Source: an uncultured Erysipelotrichaceae bacterium
GTDB taxonomy: Bacteria; Bacillota_I; Bacilli_A; RFN20; CAG-826
DNA length: 64,000 nucleotides
Direction: 5' to 3'
NCBI GenBank assembly: GCA_902787955.1
Contig: CADAIJ010000002.1
Location: 122,436 to 186,435 of the forward strand
In this document: positions 54,839 through 63,184 of the stretch, in pieces
Numbering within the stretch: the stretch's first letter is position 1
Layout of the letters: the number at the start of each line of letters is the position of its first letter
Made by a program: the position numbers and the translations under genes
Notes under the pieces: model-generated
What the model saw: the letters and a program-made list of their open reading frames with translations, nothing else
Databases searched by the model: none
Told to the model about the DNA's origin: nothing

Positions 54839-57238
54839 ATGAAAATATTAGTTAATTTATCACTTGCTGCTTTAGCAGTTACTCTAGCAGTAGCTACCCC
54901 AAACAAGGCCGCTCCTGTGATGGCAGCATCCACAACATACATTTCCGAAGTGAAAGTGGGCATGGATAAGACTGAACAAGGTGCAGTTAAAGAACTCCTC
55001 GAAGAAGGCTATACCATTTTATCTAAAGACGGTCAATACGCCGACTTAAACTACGAAGCTGGCTCTAATGACGCTTTAGCTAGAGGTCAAAAGAAAGTCT
55101 ATCTCGGCTATAAAACTACTACCAATCCTAGTGAAGCTATTACTGATTTAGCGGTTATGAACATGAGAGGTGGTTATAGCATCAGAGACTATGAACAACT
55201 AATGGAAACTAGATTGAAATCGGAGATTCTCCCATTTGTAGATAGATTTATCGTGACCTTAGATGAATATAGAGAAAATCTTGTATCCACTAATGAAGCT
55301 AATAAAGCTCGCGCCACTTATATGAAATCTATGCTCAACAAATTCAAAGATAGTGATACAGGTGGTTTATTAGGTGATTTATTAGTTAACGAAACCAAAT
55401 ATGAATTAGGCGACACAGCTTATAATGCTTTAAGCGCTGAAGAGAAAAAAGAGCACGCCGATATCGTTACCATTGTTATGCAAGCTAATGGTAAATCTAC
55501 ATTATCGATTGAAACATTACTTACCAAAGCATCTGACTCTTCTAATACAAGTTGGATTGATAGATTAGAAAATAACTCTTTAGAAGCCTTAGAAGATGCA
55601 TTAATTGATCAAGGTGTTGATATCACTGAAATCGATTCCACCCTTGATAGAATGTACCAAGATAGCGCCAAACAACTATTAGAAAAGTGGGATGTCTTTA
55701 ATCACGCTCTTTTAGATTACGATGAGAAAGCTAACGAATTAGCCAACGTTGAAGAAAATGATCTTGATGGTCAAATTGATAAAATGAATCAATATGATAA
55801 CGACAATAAGAATCTTGATGAAAACGGAGAAGCTATTGTTGCGGAATTAGAAACAAGAGATGAAATATTCGACACAACTCTTGATCTAGAACTTGTCGCC
55901 GCTAAAGAAGCTCTCGATGAAGTTGATTATGACTTTGAAGATGGTTCAACTTTAACTGATTTCTTTATGCAAGACGCCAGTGTATTTAACGGCGACGACA
56001 TTAGAAACTTATATCCAATCGTTGCTTCTTTATCTGCTGGTCAAATCGCTGGATTAGATTTCTTATCCATTCAAGACTTAGTGACAATCGCTACAGCAGA
56101 TGCAACAAAATATGAAAATAATGATATAGGTGATTTTGAACCTATTTCTATTTATGCAGGTGTGAATAGAGAAATCTTTGAAAAAGGTAAAGTCGCTTTA
56201 ACCAATAAAGCTCTTAGAGCGGAAGCCATGAAAAATAATATGGTTATCGACCATCCATTAAGTGCATCAACTTATATTCTTTGGGGTGCGACTGCAATTG
56301 CGACAGCTGGCATGATTGCTTCTTGGGCGATTAGAACACCATATGCAAAAGCTCTTAATGTGCTCACAGAAGCAAAAGATGCAATCATTAGGGTTAATGA
56401 AAAGGCATCTGAAAAATTGGCAGCTTTACTTAATGTAGATGTTGGTCCTGAGTTTGCTGAAAAATCGAGAATTATTCTTGATGTCAGAAAGGAATTCCTT
56501 ACTGAAATTGTCGGTCAAAAATACGCTTCACAGGCCGGTGATTATTATGAAAGTGTCAAAAAATTGGCATCTAAATCCAAGATTTGTACTTATTTAGGTG
56601 CTGCCTTTACCGTTGCGATGGCAGTCCTAGCAGCTGTTTCCATTTATAGCACTATCAAGGAATTAATTGATTATTACAAGGTCGAATATTCTCCAATTCC
56701 AAAATATATCGTTGAAGAAACTGCCATTACTGAAACAGTGGATGGTGTAACCACAGTTAAAAGAAATGATTCTGCATATTATCAAGTCGCAAAATGTAAC
56801 CGTAAATCTGACTCAGAATTCTATGATATTCTTCAAAACTATGCTGATTTAAACGGAGATGTTGGTAAAGAATGGTTAGCGTTATATTTTGTTAAACAAG
56901 ACGGTCACGCTCCAATTAAAGCGGATTCTCTTAAAGTGGTGACTGGTACATCATCTATTCCAAGTGGCTATACAGAATTAGGTATTCATGATTTTGAAAC
57001 CAAAAATGCCTATAACTTAACAAGTAAATATTATTGTTATAACGATCCAAATAAGGGAACTTATGTCTATTTCCAAGTTGATGAATCTGTTTTAAAGAAT
57101 GCCTCTTTAGCAGGTTCTAACTTCTCCGCTGGTTCCGCCGTTTTATTCAGTGGTATTGGTGCGGTAGTGGGTGCAGGTATCGCTATTGCAATTATGTTAA
57201 TTATTTCTAAAAGAAAAGAAATGAAAGTTAGTGAATAA
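54839..57238 (+). CDS. Tandem envelope paralogue 4
   Basis: 799 residues, last of the array. It has the same modules as the other copies; its first module is almost identical to that of paralogue 3 (DLNYEAGSNDALARGQKK). The copy-specific stretch (about 56325-56562) reads as amphipathic helix (AKDAIIRVNEKASEKLAALL) and again sits between conserved hydrophobic segments. It ends KRKEMKVSE instead of KRKENKIVQE, the only copy with a changed tail, as expected at the edge of an array. A STAS gene begins 30 bases downstream. Confidence 0.65.
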   Translation: MKILVNLSLAALAVTLAVATPNKAAPVMAASTTYISEVKVGMDKTEQGAVKELLEEGYTILSKDGQYADLNYEAGSNDALARGQKKVYLGYKTTTNPSEAITDLAVMNMRGGYSIRDYEQLMETRLKSEILPFVDRFIVTLDEYRENLVSTNEANKARATYMKSMLNKFKDSDTGGLLGDLLVNETKYELGDTAYNALSAEEKKEHADIVTIVMQANGKSTLSIETLLTKASDSSNTSWIDRLENNSLEALEDALIDQGVDITEIDSTLDRMYQDSAKQLLEKWDVFNHALLDYDEKANELANVEENDLDGQIDKMNQYDNDNKNLDENGEAIVAELETRDEIFDTTLDLELVAAKEALDEVDYDFEDGSTLTDFFMQDASVFNGDDIRNLYPIVASLSAGQIAGLDFLSIQDLVTIATADATKYENNDIGDFEPISIYAGVNREIFEKGKVALTNKALRAEAMKNNMVIDHPLSASTYILWGATAIATAGMIASWAIRTPYAKALNVLTEAKDAIIRVNEKASEKLAALLNVDVGPEFAEKSRIILDVRKEFLTEIVGQKYASQAGDYYESVKKLASKSKICTYLGAAFTVAMAVLAAVSIYSTIKELIDYYKVEYSPIPKYIVEETAITETVDGVTTVKRNDSAYYQVAKCNRKSDSEFYDILQNYADLNGDVGKEWLALYFVKQDGHAPIKADSLKVVTGTSSIPSGYTELGIHDFETKNAYNLTSKYYCYNDPNKGTYVYFQVDESVLKNASLAGSNFSAGSAVLFSGIGAVVGAGIAIAIMLIISKRKEMKVSE

Positions 57239-57268
57239 TAGGATTAAAATATAAAGAGGAGAAAGCAT

Positions 57269-57610
57269 ATGGGATTTTTTGGTAAAAAGAATAAGGGATC
57301 TACCGAATCCAAATTAAAAGTTTCGGTAAATAAAGATGGAGATACATATACCGTTTTAGTGGATGGTAGATTAGATACTTTAACTTCTCCACAGCTTGAT
57401 GAAGAAATTAATAAAATTATTGAAGGTGCCAAAAAGCTTATTTTTGATCTTGATAAATTAGCCTATATTTCTTCTGCTGGCTTAAGAGTTTTACTTGGTG
57501 CTGCGCAACAAATGGATGGTAAAGGTGAAATGGTTCTTATCCATGTTAGTGAAGCAATACGTGAGATTTTTGATGTCACAGGATTCATTCAAATATTCAA
57601 TATCGAATAA
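57269..57610 (+). CDS. STAS-domain anti-anti-sigma-type protein (second cassette)
   Basis: 113 residues: a short basic leader (MGFFGKKNKGST) and one STAS domain with YISSAGLRVLLGAAQQ, where the phospho-acceptor serine lies. A strong GAGGAG site precedes it. It follows the surface-protein array by 30 bases and ends with a terminator, so it is probably the last gene of that transcript. Its natural partner is the phosphatase/ATPase protein at 57689. It mirrors the STAS genes at 5740 and 6042. Confidence 0.87.
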   Translation: MGFFGKKNKGSTESKLKVSVNKDGDTYTVLVDGRLDTLTSPQLDEEINKIIEGAKKLIFDLDKLAYISSAGLRVLLGAAQQMDGKGEMVLIHVSEAIREIFDVTGFIQIFNIE

Positions 57611-57629
57611 ATAAATATCTCTATAATTT

Positions 57630-57661
57630 AGAACGGATATCTTAAAGTCCGTTCTTTCTCT
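57630..57661 (+). terminator. Terminator of the surface-protein operon
   Basis: AGAACGGA (57630-57637) pairs with TCCGTTCT (57648-57655), followed by a pyrimidine-rich run. A TATAAT (57662-57667) right behind it probably serves the next gene. Confidence 0.75.
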
Positions 57662-57688
57662 TATAATCTCTTTGAAAAGAAGATCATT

Positions 57689-59623
57689 ATGTTAAAAAAG
57701 ATTAATTGGTTCAACATCTTAGGATTAGTCTATACCATTGCGGTAGGGGTTTTTCTCATTGTTTGGAGTGATTATAACTTTGAGGATGCAAGGCTCCAAT
57801 CATATTTGTTTGACTTTGGTGTTGACACGATTGGTGCCCTTTTTTGTGTTGCCCTTTTTTATGGCTGTTTAAGACAAAAAGGGGAAGGAACTTTAATCTT
57901 CCGACTTCTCATCTTGATGGTTAGTACAAGTTTTTTAATTAATGAATTAATGCTATTTGCATCCGGCTTATCCGAGTTAAGAATCTTACATTTATCGTTA
58001 TGCGTTCTTTCTAGTTTCCTTGATCTAGCATTAATTGTTGATCTTTATTATTATTACGTTAAAAAATTACTTAGTATTGAAGGTAAAATAGCTAAGATTA
58101 CTGATATAATAGTGCCTATTTTAGCTTCATTAGGTACTATAGTTATCTTAATTAATAGTTTCTACCCATTAACATTTGCTGTTGATGAACAGGGTGTTTT
58201 TAGCTATACCTCATTTTCTTGGCTCATGGATATTGCTCCTGATATAGTTTTCTTTATTGGAGTTATTCATATAATTATTTGCCACGCTCCTTGGGATCAA
58301 AAGATTCCAGCCTTGCTATTTGTTATTTTCCCAGGCCTTGGCTATTACCTTGTCGGTGGAGAACATGGGGCGGCGGCTCAATACGGCTTTGTTTTGATGT
58401 CTTTAATTGTCATGTACTGCGTGATATTTAACGATAAGAATAAGTTAATTAATGCGACAGAAAAAGAACTGAATATGGCGAGTGAAATTCAAATGGATAC
58501 TCTTCCATCTGTTACCTCTAAGTTCCAAAATATAAAAGAATTTGATATTTATGCTTCGATGGATCCCGCTAAAGAAGTAGGTGGAGATTTCTATGACGTC
58601 TTTATGGTTGATGACGATCATCTTGCTTTAGTTATTGCCGATGTAAGTGGTAAAGGAGTTCCTGCTGCTTTATTCATGATGTCATCTAAGATTTTAATTA
58701 ATGACCACACTTTGATTGGTGGAAAACCTTCCGAGATTTTAGAAAGAGTTAATAAAGCGGTTTACGCTAATAATAAAGCCCATATGTTTGTGACAGTTTG
58801 GCTTGGTATATTAGAAATTAGCACAGGTAAATTAACCTCATCTAGTGCGGGGCACGAATTTCCAATTATTAGTATAAACGGCCAATATGAATTATTTAAA
58901 GATAAACACGGACTCGCGATAGGGGCGATGCCAAATAGTAAATATGTTGATAGTGAAATCCAACTTAAAAGTGGTGATCAGGTATTTGTTTATACAGACG
59001 GTGTAGCGGAAGCCACAAACTTTAACAAACAACTCTTTGGTACTGATCGCACAGTTGAAGCCTTGAATAATCTTCCTAAAGGTATTTCGCAAAAAGAAGT
59101 ATTAGAAGGCGTTAAAAAAGCCGTGGATGAATTTGTAAAAGATGCGCCACAATTTGATGATTTAACAATGATTGGTCTTAAATATATCGGTCCTAATCCT
59201 ATTAAAGAGAAAAAGGCTGATGAACTTGTTATTAAAGCAGATCGAAATAATTTAGATGAAGTACAAGCTTTTATTGATCAAAAACTAGAAGAAGTTAATT
59301 GTTCTATGAAAGTACAAACCACGATTGATATTGCGGTAGAAGAAATATTTGTTAATATCGCTAGTTATGCTTATGAAAATAATGACGGTGATGCGACTAT
59401 TCAAGTAACGATGAATGATAATCCATTATCTATAGAAATATCATTTATTGATTCGGGAAAAGAATACAATCCTCTTGCTAAAGATGACCCTAACACCTCT
59501 TTATCTCTTATGGAGCGTAAAAAGGGTGGGTTAGGAATATTTATGGTCAAGAAAAGTATGGATGACATGACCTATGAATATAAAGATGGTAAGAACATTC
59601 TTAAAATAGTTAAAAACTTATAA
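57689..59623 (+). CDS. Membrane PP2C/SpoIIE phosphatase with RsbW-like ATPase domain (second copy)
   Basis: 644 residues, the same domain order as the protein at 7199. About seven membrane helices (residues 10-250) are followed by a SpoIIE-type PP2C domain (KEVGGDFYDV, ADVSGKGVPAALFM, SSAGHEFP, YTDGVAEATN, QFDDLT) and an RsbW-like ATPase (N box VEEIFVNIASYAYEN, G box GGLGIFMVK). The N-terminal membrane part differs from that of the first copy, so it may sense a different signal. It lies next to the STAS gene at 57269 and would both phosphorylate and dephosphorylate it. It has its own -10 box (57662-57667). Confidence 0.87.
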   Translation: MLKKINWFNILGLVYTIAVGVFLIVWSDYNFEDARLQSYLFDFGVDTIGALFCVALFYGCLRQKGEGTLIFRLLILMVSTSFLINELMLFASGLSELRILHLSLCVLSSFLDLALIVDLYYYYVKKLLSIEGKIAKITDIIVPILASLGTIVILINSFYPLTFAVDEQGVFSYTSFSWLMDIAPDIVFFIGVIHIIICHAPWDQKIPALLFVIFPGLGYYLVGGEHGAAAQYGFVLMSLIVMYCVIFNDKNKLINATEKELNMASEIQMDTLPSVTSKFQNIKEFDIYASMDPAKEVGGDFYDVFMVDDDHLALVIADVSGKGVPAALFMMSSKILINDHTLIGGKPSEILERVNKAVYANNKAHMFVTVWLGILEISTGKLTSSSAGHEFPIISINGQYELFKDKHGLAIGAMPNSKYVDSEIQLKSGDQVFVYTDGVAEATNFNKQLFGTDRTVEALNNLPKGISQKEVLEGVKKAVDEFVKDAPQFDDLTMIGLKYIGPNPIKEKKADELVIKADRNNLDEVQAFIDQKLEEVNCSMKVQTTIDIAVEEIFVNIASYAYENNDGDATIQVTMNDNPLSIEISFIDSGKEYNPLAKDDPNTSLSLMERKKGGLGIFMVKKSMDDMTYEYKDGKNILKIVKNL

Positions 59624-59631
59624 GTATTTAT

Positions 59632-59820
59632 ACTATCACTTATTATATTCGTATAATAAAGCATTAATATTAAGAAGAATAGGTGATAGCAGTATGCTGT
59701 TATCTATTTTTCTAATAATCAGAAATGGAAAAGTAGACTAAAAAGTAGACATAAAAGCATAAACATTTTGTAACGATATAATCGACAAAAGCCTCAGCAC
59801 TGAGAAAAATGTCGATTTTG
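59632..59820 (+). terminator. Hairpin-rich region downstream of the phosphatase gene
   Basis: CTATCAC...GTGATAG (59632-59689) encloses the A/T stem TTATTATA-TTCG-TATAATAA (59640-59659) with a stable TTCG loop. Further on, ATCGACA (59781-59787) and TGTCGAT (59810-59816) enclose CTCAG/CTGAG and run into TTTT; this second structure is the better terminator. No gene is seen here. Confidence 0.45.
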
Positions 59821-59851
59821 CCTTGTGACATACTCCCACCAATTAAAGAAG

Positions 59852-59915
59852 TCCCCCACATCGATATTGTGATAAGCAATCTTTTTCATCGATGGTTACC
59901 TCTATAGGTGGGGGA
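59852..59915 (+). other. Left-end hairpin of the IS200/IS605 element
   Basis: TCCCCCAC (59852-59859) pairs with GTGGGGGA (59908-59915), CATCGAT with ATCGATG inside, and ATTG with CAAT inside that. This is a nested stem of the sort that TnpA recognises in single-stranded DNA. The following 150 bases up to tnpA are almost pure A/T and hold no gene. Confidence 0.6.
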
Positions 59916-60072
59916 TGAATTGCTCAACCACTTATTTGATATATAAATATAATATCTATATCATATTATATAAACTTAAGTATTATAGTTATATTTATAT
60001 ATCAGTCGTAATAACAAATAATATTGTCATAATCTTGTTTTATATAATTATAAATAATGATATAATATAGAT

Positions 60073-60477
60073 GTGGAATTAAGAAATAATAACCATTCAG
60101 TATTCAGCATTCATTTTCACCTTATTTTGGTAGTTAAGTATCGTAAAAAGGTGATAAACGATCGAATATCTGAAAGACTTAAAGGGATTTTTGAATATAT
60201 CCAAGATAATTACAATATTGTCTTGGAAGAATGGAATCATGATATTGACCATGTTCATGTTTTATTTAGAAGTGAACCAAATTCAAATAATTCCAATATT
60301 TCTAAATTCATCAATGCTTATAAATCTGCTTCTTCTAGATTGATTAAAAAAGAATATCCTTCTATTAAATCTAGATTATATAAAGAAGCATTTTGGTCTC
60401 AATCATTCTGCTTGATCTCGACAGGTGAAGCAAATATTGAAACGATTAAAAAATATATCGAATCACAAGGGGAATAA
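60073..60477 (+). CDS. tnpA: IS200/IS605 TnpA (Y1 HUH transposase)
   Basis: 134 residues from the GTG at 60073; the ATG two bases ahead is out of frame and stops at once. The HUH motif is His60-Val-His62 in DHVHVLF and the catalytic tyrosine is Tyr128 in IKKYIESQ, both intact. The start FSIHFHLILVVKYRKK is typical. A TATAAT box ends seven bases before the GTG, so the mRNA may be leaderless. It moves the element as single-stranded DNA between its end hairpins. Confidence 0.92.
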   Translation: MELRNNNHSVFSIHFHLILVVKYRKKVINDRISERLKGIFEYIQDNYNIVLEEWNHDIDHVHVLFRSEPNSNNSNISKFINAYKSASSRLIKKEYPSIKSRLYKEAFWSQSFCLISTGEANIETIKKYIESQGE

Positions 60478-60507
60478 TAATTGCTGTTCTCCTTAAGAAA
60501 GGGGAAT

Positions 60508-61650
60508 ATGATTAGAAAAGCCTATAAATATCGTATCTATCCTAATAAAGCACAAAGGGAATACTTTGCTAAGGTTTTTGGATGTGTGAGGTTTTTCTAT
60601 AATAAATCCCTTTCTGATATGAATGAATTATATAAAAGTAAGGGAATATATAAAAACATCACTCCCGCTTCATATAAGGAAGATTATCCCTTTTTAAAAG
60701 AAGTTGATTCTTTGGCTTTATGTAACGCTCAAATAAATAGGAATATGGCTTTTAAATCATTCTTTAAAAAACAGAATGCTTTTCCTAATTATAAAAGCAA
60801 AAGACATGATCAGAGCTATACCACGAACAATCAAGGAAGTGTGAAATTCTCTACTAATGATAGATATATCTCTATCCCTAAATGTTCAAGAATAAGAATC
60901 AAGAAACATCGAAACTTTTCAGGTCTCATTAAATCCGCGACGATATCTAAAACTACAGATGATAAATACTATATTTCTTTACTAGTAGAAACAGAGATAA
61001 AACCATTAGAAAGAAACGATAACTCTATCGGGTTAGATTTGGGTGTTAAAGATATTGTTATCACTTCTAATGGTCTTAAATACAAAAATCATAAATATTT
61101 AGCTAAATCAGAAAAGAAGTTAGCTAGAGAACAAAGAAAGTTGTCTCATATGGTTAAGGGCTCTTCTAATCGCAATAAACAGAGAATTAAGATTGCTAGA
61201 ATCTATAAGCATATAAATAACCAAAGAAACGATTATCTCCATAAGTTATCTAAACATATCATCGATGAAAACCAAATCATATGTGTGGAAGATCTTAAGG
61301 TGATGAATATGACTAAAGATAATGACTATAACAAATCATTATTAGATTCTTCGATGTCTAGATTACTAACAATGCTTACTTATAAGGCATCTTGGTATAG
61401 AAGAACTATAGTTAAGATCCCTAGTGATTATCCTTCTAGTCAACTATGTTCATCATGTGGATATAAAAACTCTATCACGAAGAACTTATCAGTCAGGACA
61501 TGGACTTGTCCTCACTGTCAAAGTAAACATGATAGAGATATAAATGCCTCTATAAATATTCTAAGAAAGGGAATAGAAATACTTTCGAAGGATGGGACAC
61601 ATCCGGATAGACAATATGAAGTGACCCTCACGTATTCGCAAGTATCGTGA
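60508..61650 (+). CDS. tnpB: TnpB RNA-guided nuclease of the IS605 element
   Basis: 380 residues from the ATG at 60508 with AAAGGGG ahead; an upstream TTG is less likely. RuvC residues Asp177 (IGLDLGVKD), Glu261 (CVEDLK) and Asp344 (HDRDINAS) are present, with a zinc finger CSSC...CPHC between the last two. TnpB cuts DNA using an RNA (omega-RNA) that normally spans the end of tnpB and the element's right end. Here an IS110-type element separates these parts, so its guide RNA may be broken. Confidence 0.92.
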   Translation: MIRKAYKYRIYPNKAQREYFAKVFGCVRFFYNKSLSDMNELYKSKGIYKNITPASYKEDYPFLKEVDSLALCNAQINRNMAFKSFFKKQNAFPNYKSKRHDQSYTTNNQGSVKFSTNDRYISIPKCSRIRIKKHRNFSGLIKSATISKTTDDKYYISLLVETEIKPLERNDNSIGLDLGVKDIVITSNGLKYKNHKYLAKSEKKLAREQRKLSHMVKGSSNRNKQRIKIARIYKHINNQRNDYLHKLSKHIIDENQIICVEDLKVMNMTKDNDYNKSLLDSSMSRLLTMLTYKASWYRRTIVKIPSDYPSSQLCSSCGYKNSITKNLSVRTWTCPHCQSKHDRDINASINILRKGIEILSKDGTHPDRQYEVTLTYSQVS

Positions 61651-61716
61651 ATTCGTGTAGAGTTAATGTGTTAATAAAACTTTTACATTTAGCACATTGC
61701 GAAATAGGAGGATCAC

Positions 61717-62862
61717 ATGAAAAGTTTAATTTACGTGGGCATGGATGTCCATAAAGAAAGCTACAGTCTTTGCACTTATTTAATTTTGTCTGGAGAGTTT
61801 ATTGGCGAAACAAAAATGGATGCTAAACCATCGTTAATAAAGCAATACCTCAACGAGATGGAAAAGCTTCTCAAATATAAGGGATATGAAGAAATAGAAT
61901 TCATTACTTGTTATGAAGCGGGATGCTTGGGATTCTCATTGTATAAAGAATTAGTAAAGCTAGGTATTAATTGCAAAATTGTTGCGCCTACTACCTTACA
62001 TAAATCAGCGGATTCAAATGTTAAAAAGAACGATAGAAGAGATGCTAAGATGTTGGCTCAAAATTTAGCGTATGGAACATGTTCTTTCGTTCATATTCCT
62101 GATGAAATAGACCAAGAAACTAGAGAATATATCAGAATGAGGATGGCCCATAAAAGAGAAATTAAAAGAATCAAAAATATGATTAATTCATTTTGCCTTA
62201 GAAATGGACATAAATACGAAGGGAATTATTGGACCGATAAACATATATCATGGTTGAAACATCTTGAACTTAATGACTTTCTAAAATCGATATTAGTTGA
62301 ATATGTTGATACATACGATATCTTAATGACTAAATTAGATAGAATTGAAGGCAAAATTGAAGAAATATCATTATCGGAGCGATATAAGGAATCTGTTGAT
62401 AAAGTTTCTTGCTTAAAAGGTTTAACTAGACAAGGTGCTTTGACGATAATATCCGAAGTTGGTGATTTTTCTAGATTTAATACAACAAACGAATTGTGTT
62501 CTTATTTAGGGTTGGTTCCTGGAGAACATAGTAGTGATGGGAAAGGTCCATCTTTAGGAATAACCAAATTAGGGAATACGGTTGTTAGGAGTCAACTTGT
62601 AGAAAGTGCAAAATCAATAACATTAGGCATCAAATGGATTAAATCAAAGCGGCTTAAACAGCGACAAAAAGGAATGCCTTTGGACATAATTTCTTATGCA
62701 GATAAAGCATCTAAAAGATTATTTGATAAATATCATTCCTTGATCTCTAGAGGTGTGCATTGCAATAAAGCTGTTATAGCTATAGCTAGAGAATTAGCGT
62801 GTTTCGTTTGGGGCATGATGACCAACAATATTTCAGAAAGGAAGGTAGGAACAGCAAACTAA
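61717..62862 (+). CDS. IS110-family recombinase (DEDD transposase)
   Basis: 381 residues. The RuvC-like DEDD part has Asp10 (VGMDVHKE), Glu67 (CYEAG), and Asp106 and Asp109 (NDRRDAKML). A central coiled region follows. The C-terminal Tnp20 part begins near CLKGLTRQGALTI and has SYLGLVPGEHSSDGK, where the catalytic serine is expected. The frame is intact. Family members insert by a bridge/seek RNA that pairs with target and donor DNA. AGGAGG precedes the ATG. Confidence 0.92.
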   Translation: MKSLIYVGMDVHKESYSLCTYLILSGEFIGETKMDAKPSLIKQYLNEMEKLLKYKGYEEIEFITCYEAGCLGFSLYKELVKLGINCKIVAPTTLHKSADSNVKKNDRRDAKMLAQNLAYGTCSFVHIPDEIDQETREYIRMRMAHKREIKRIKNMINSFCLRNGHKYEGNYWTDKHISWLKHLELNDFLKSILVEYVDTYDILMTKLDRIEGKIEEISLSERYKESVDKVSCLKGLTRQGALTIISEVGDFSRFNTTNELCSYLGLVPGEHSSDGKGPSLGITKLGNTVVRSQLVESAKSITLGIKWIKSKRLKQRQKGMPLDIISYADKASKRLFDKYHSLISRGVHCNKAVIAIARELACFVWGMMTNNISERKVGTAN

Positions 62863-62870
62863 TAATTACC

Positions 62871-63120
62871 AAAAAGCCTTTAAATGGTGGTTAATTGAGG
62901 CTTTGATTTGAAAGGTTCAGTCATCCACGTAACGGGCTATAACGAAATAGTTGAGGATAGAGAGTGGGACTATTCAGCAGAACCATTGACCTGTAGATAA
63001 GCTGGAAACAGTGAATTCACGAATAGCAGAGTGGCAATAAGCTGATCGAATCTTCAAGGCTTCAACTAAGCATCATTTAAGGGTTACTTAGTAAAAAACA
63101 TTGACAACAGGTCACATCAT
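62871..63120 (+). ncRNA. Candidate bridge/seek RNA of the IS110-type element
   Basis: About 250 bases with no reading frame and visibly richer in G and C than the surroundings. It contains the stems AAAGCC/GGCTTT (62873-62904), the palindrome GTGAATTCAC (near 63011) and CTAAG/CTTAG (near 63066-63091). In IS1111-type elements the guide RNA is encoded behind the recombinase gene, exactly this position. A TTGACA at 63101-63106 may form a promoter after circularisation. The structure is inferred by eye, not folded. Confidence 0.5.
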
Positions 63121-63160
63121 AGCAGCTTGTTTATGCTTGGCTCATTAGAGTCATCGAGCA

Positions 63161-63184
63161 AGAAGCCCCCACTTCTTTAAGTGG
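63161..63184 (+). other. Right-end hairpin of the IS200/IS605 element
   Basis: AGAAGCCCC leads into the stem CCACTT-CTTT-AAGTGG (63169-63184), a typical IS605 right-end structure. It shares its 5' flank with the left end. It is separated from tnpB by the nested element. Confidence 0.65.

Larger units (their letters stand above)
47501..57238 (+). repeat. Four-unit tandem gene array (~2.4 kb units)
   Basis: Four adjacent genes repeat the same leader (GGAG or GAGG, then AACGATTATG), near-identical 5' and 3' coding blocks, and 17-base gaps. Identity is highest at the ends of each unit and lowest in the central copy-specific stretch, the pattern left by duplication plus gene conversion around a diversified core. 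Confidence 0.85.
61651..63150 (+). mobile_element. IS110/IS1111-type element nested in the IS605 element
   Basis: A recombinase gene with only 66 bases of noncoding sequence ahead but about 300 behind, all lying between tnpB and the IS605 right end. The layout (long structured noncoding region after the gene) is that of the IS1111 subgroup. Its ends lack obvious terminal repeats, as is normal for the family, so the limits given are approximate. Confidence 0.65.

Noticed and set aside
40690..57238. LPxTG sortase signals on the surface proteins
   Set aside because: No LPxTG-like motif precedes any of the membrane tails; the shared motif is ASL(F/A).
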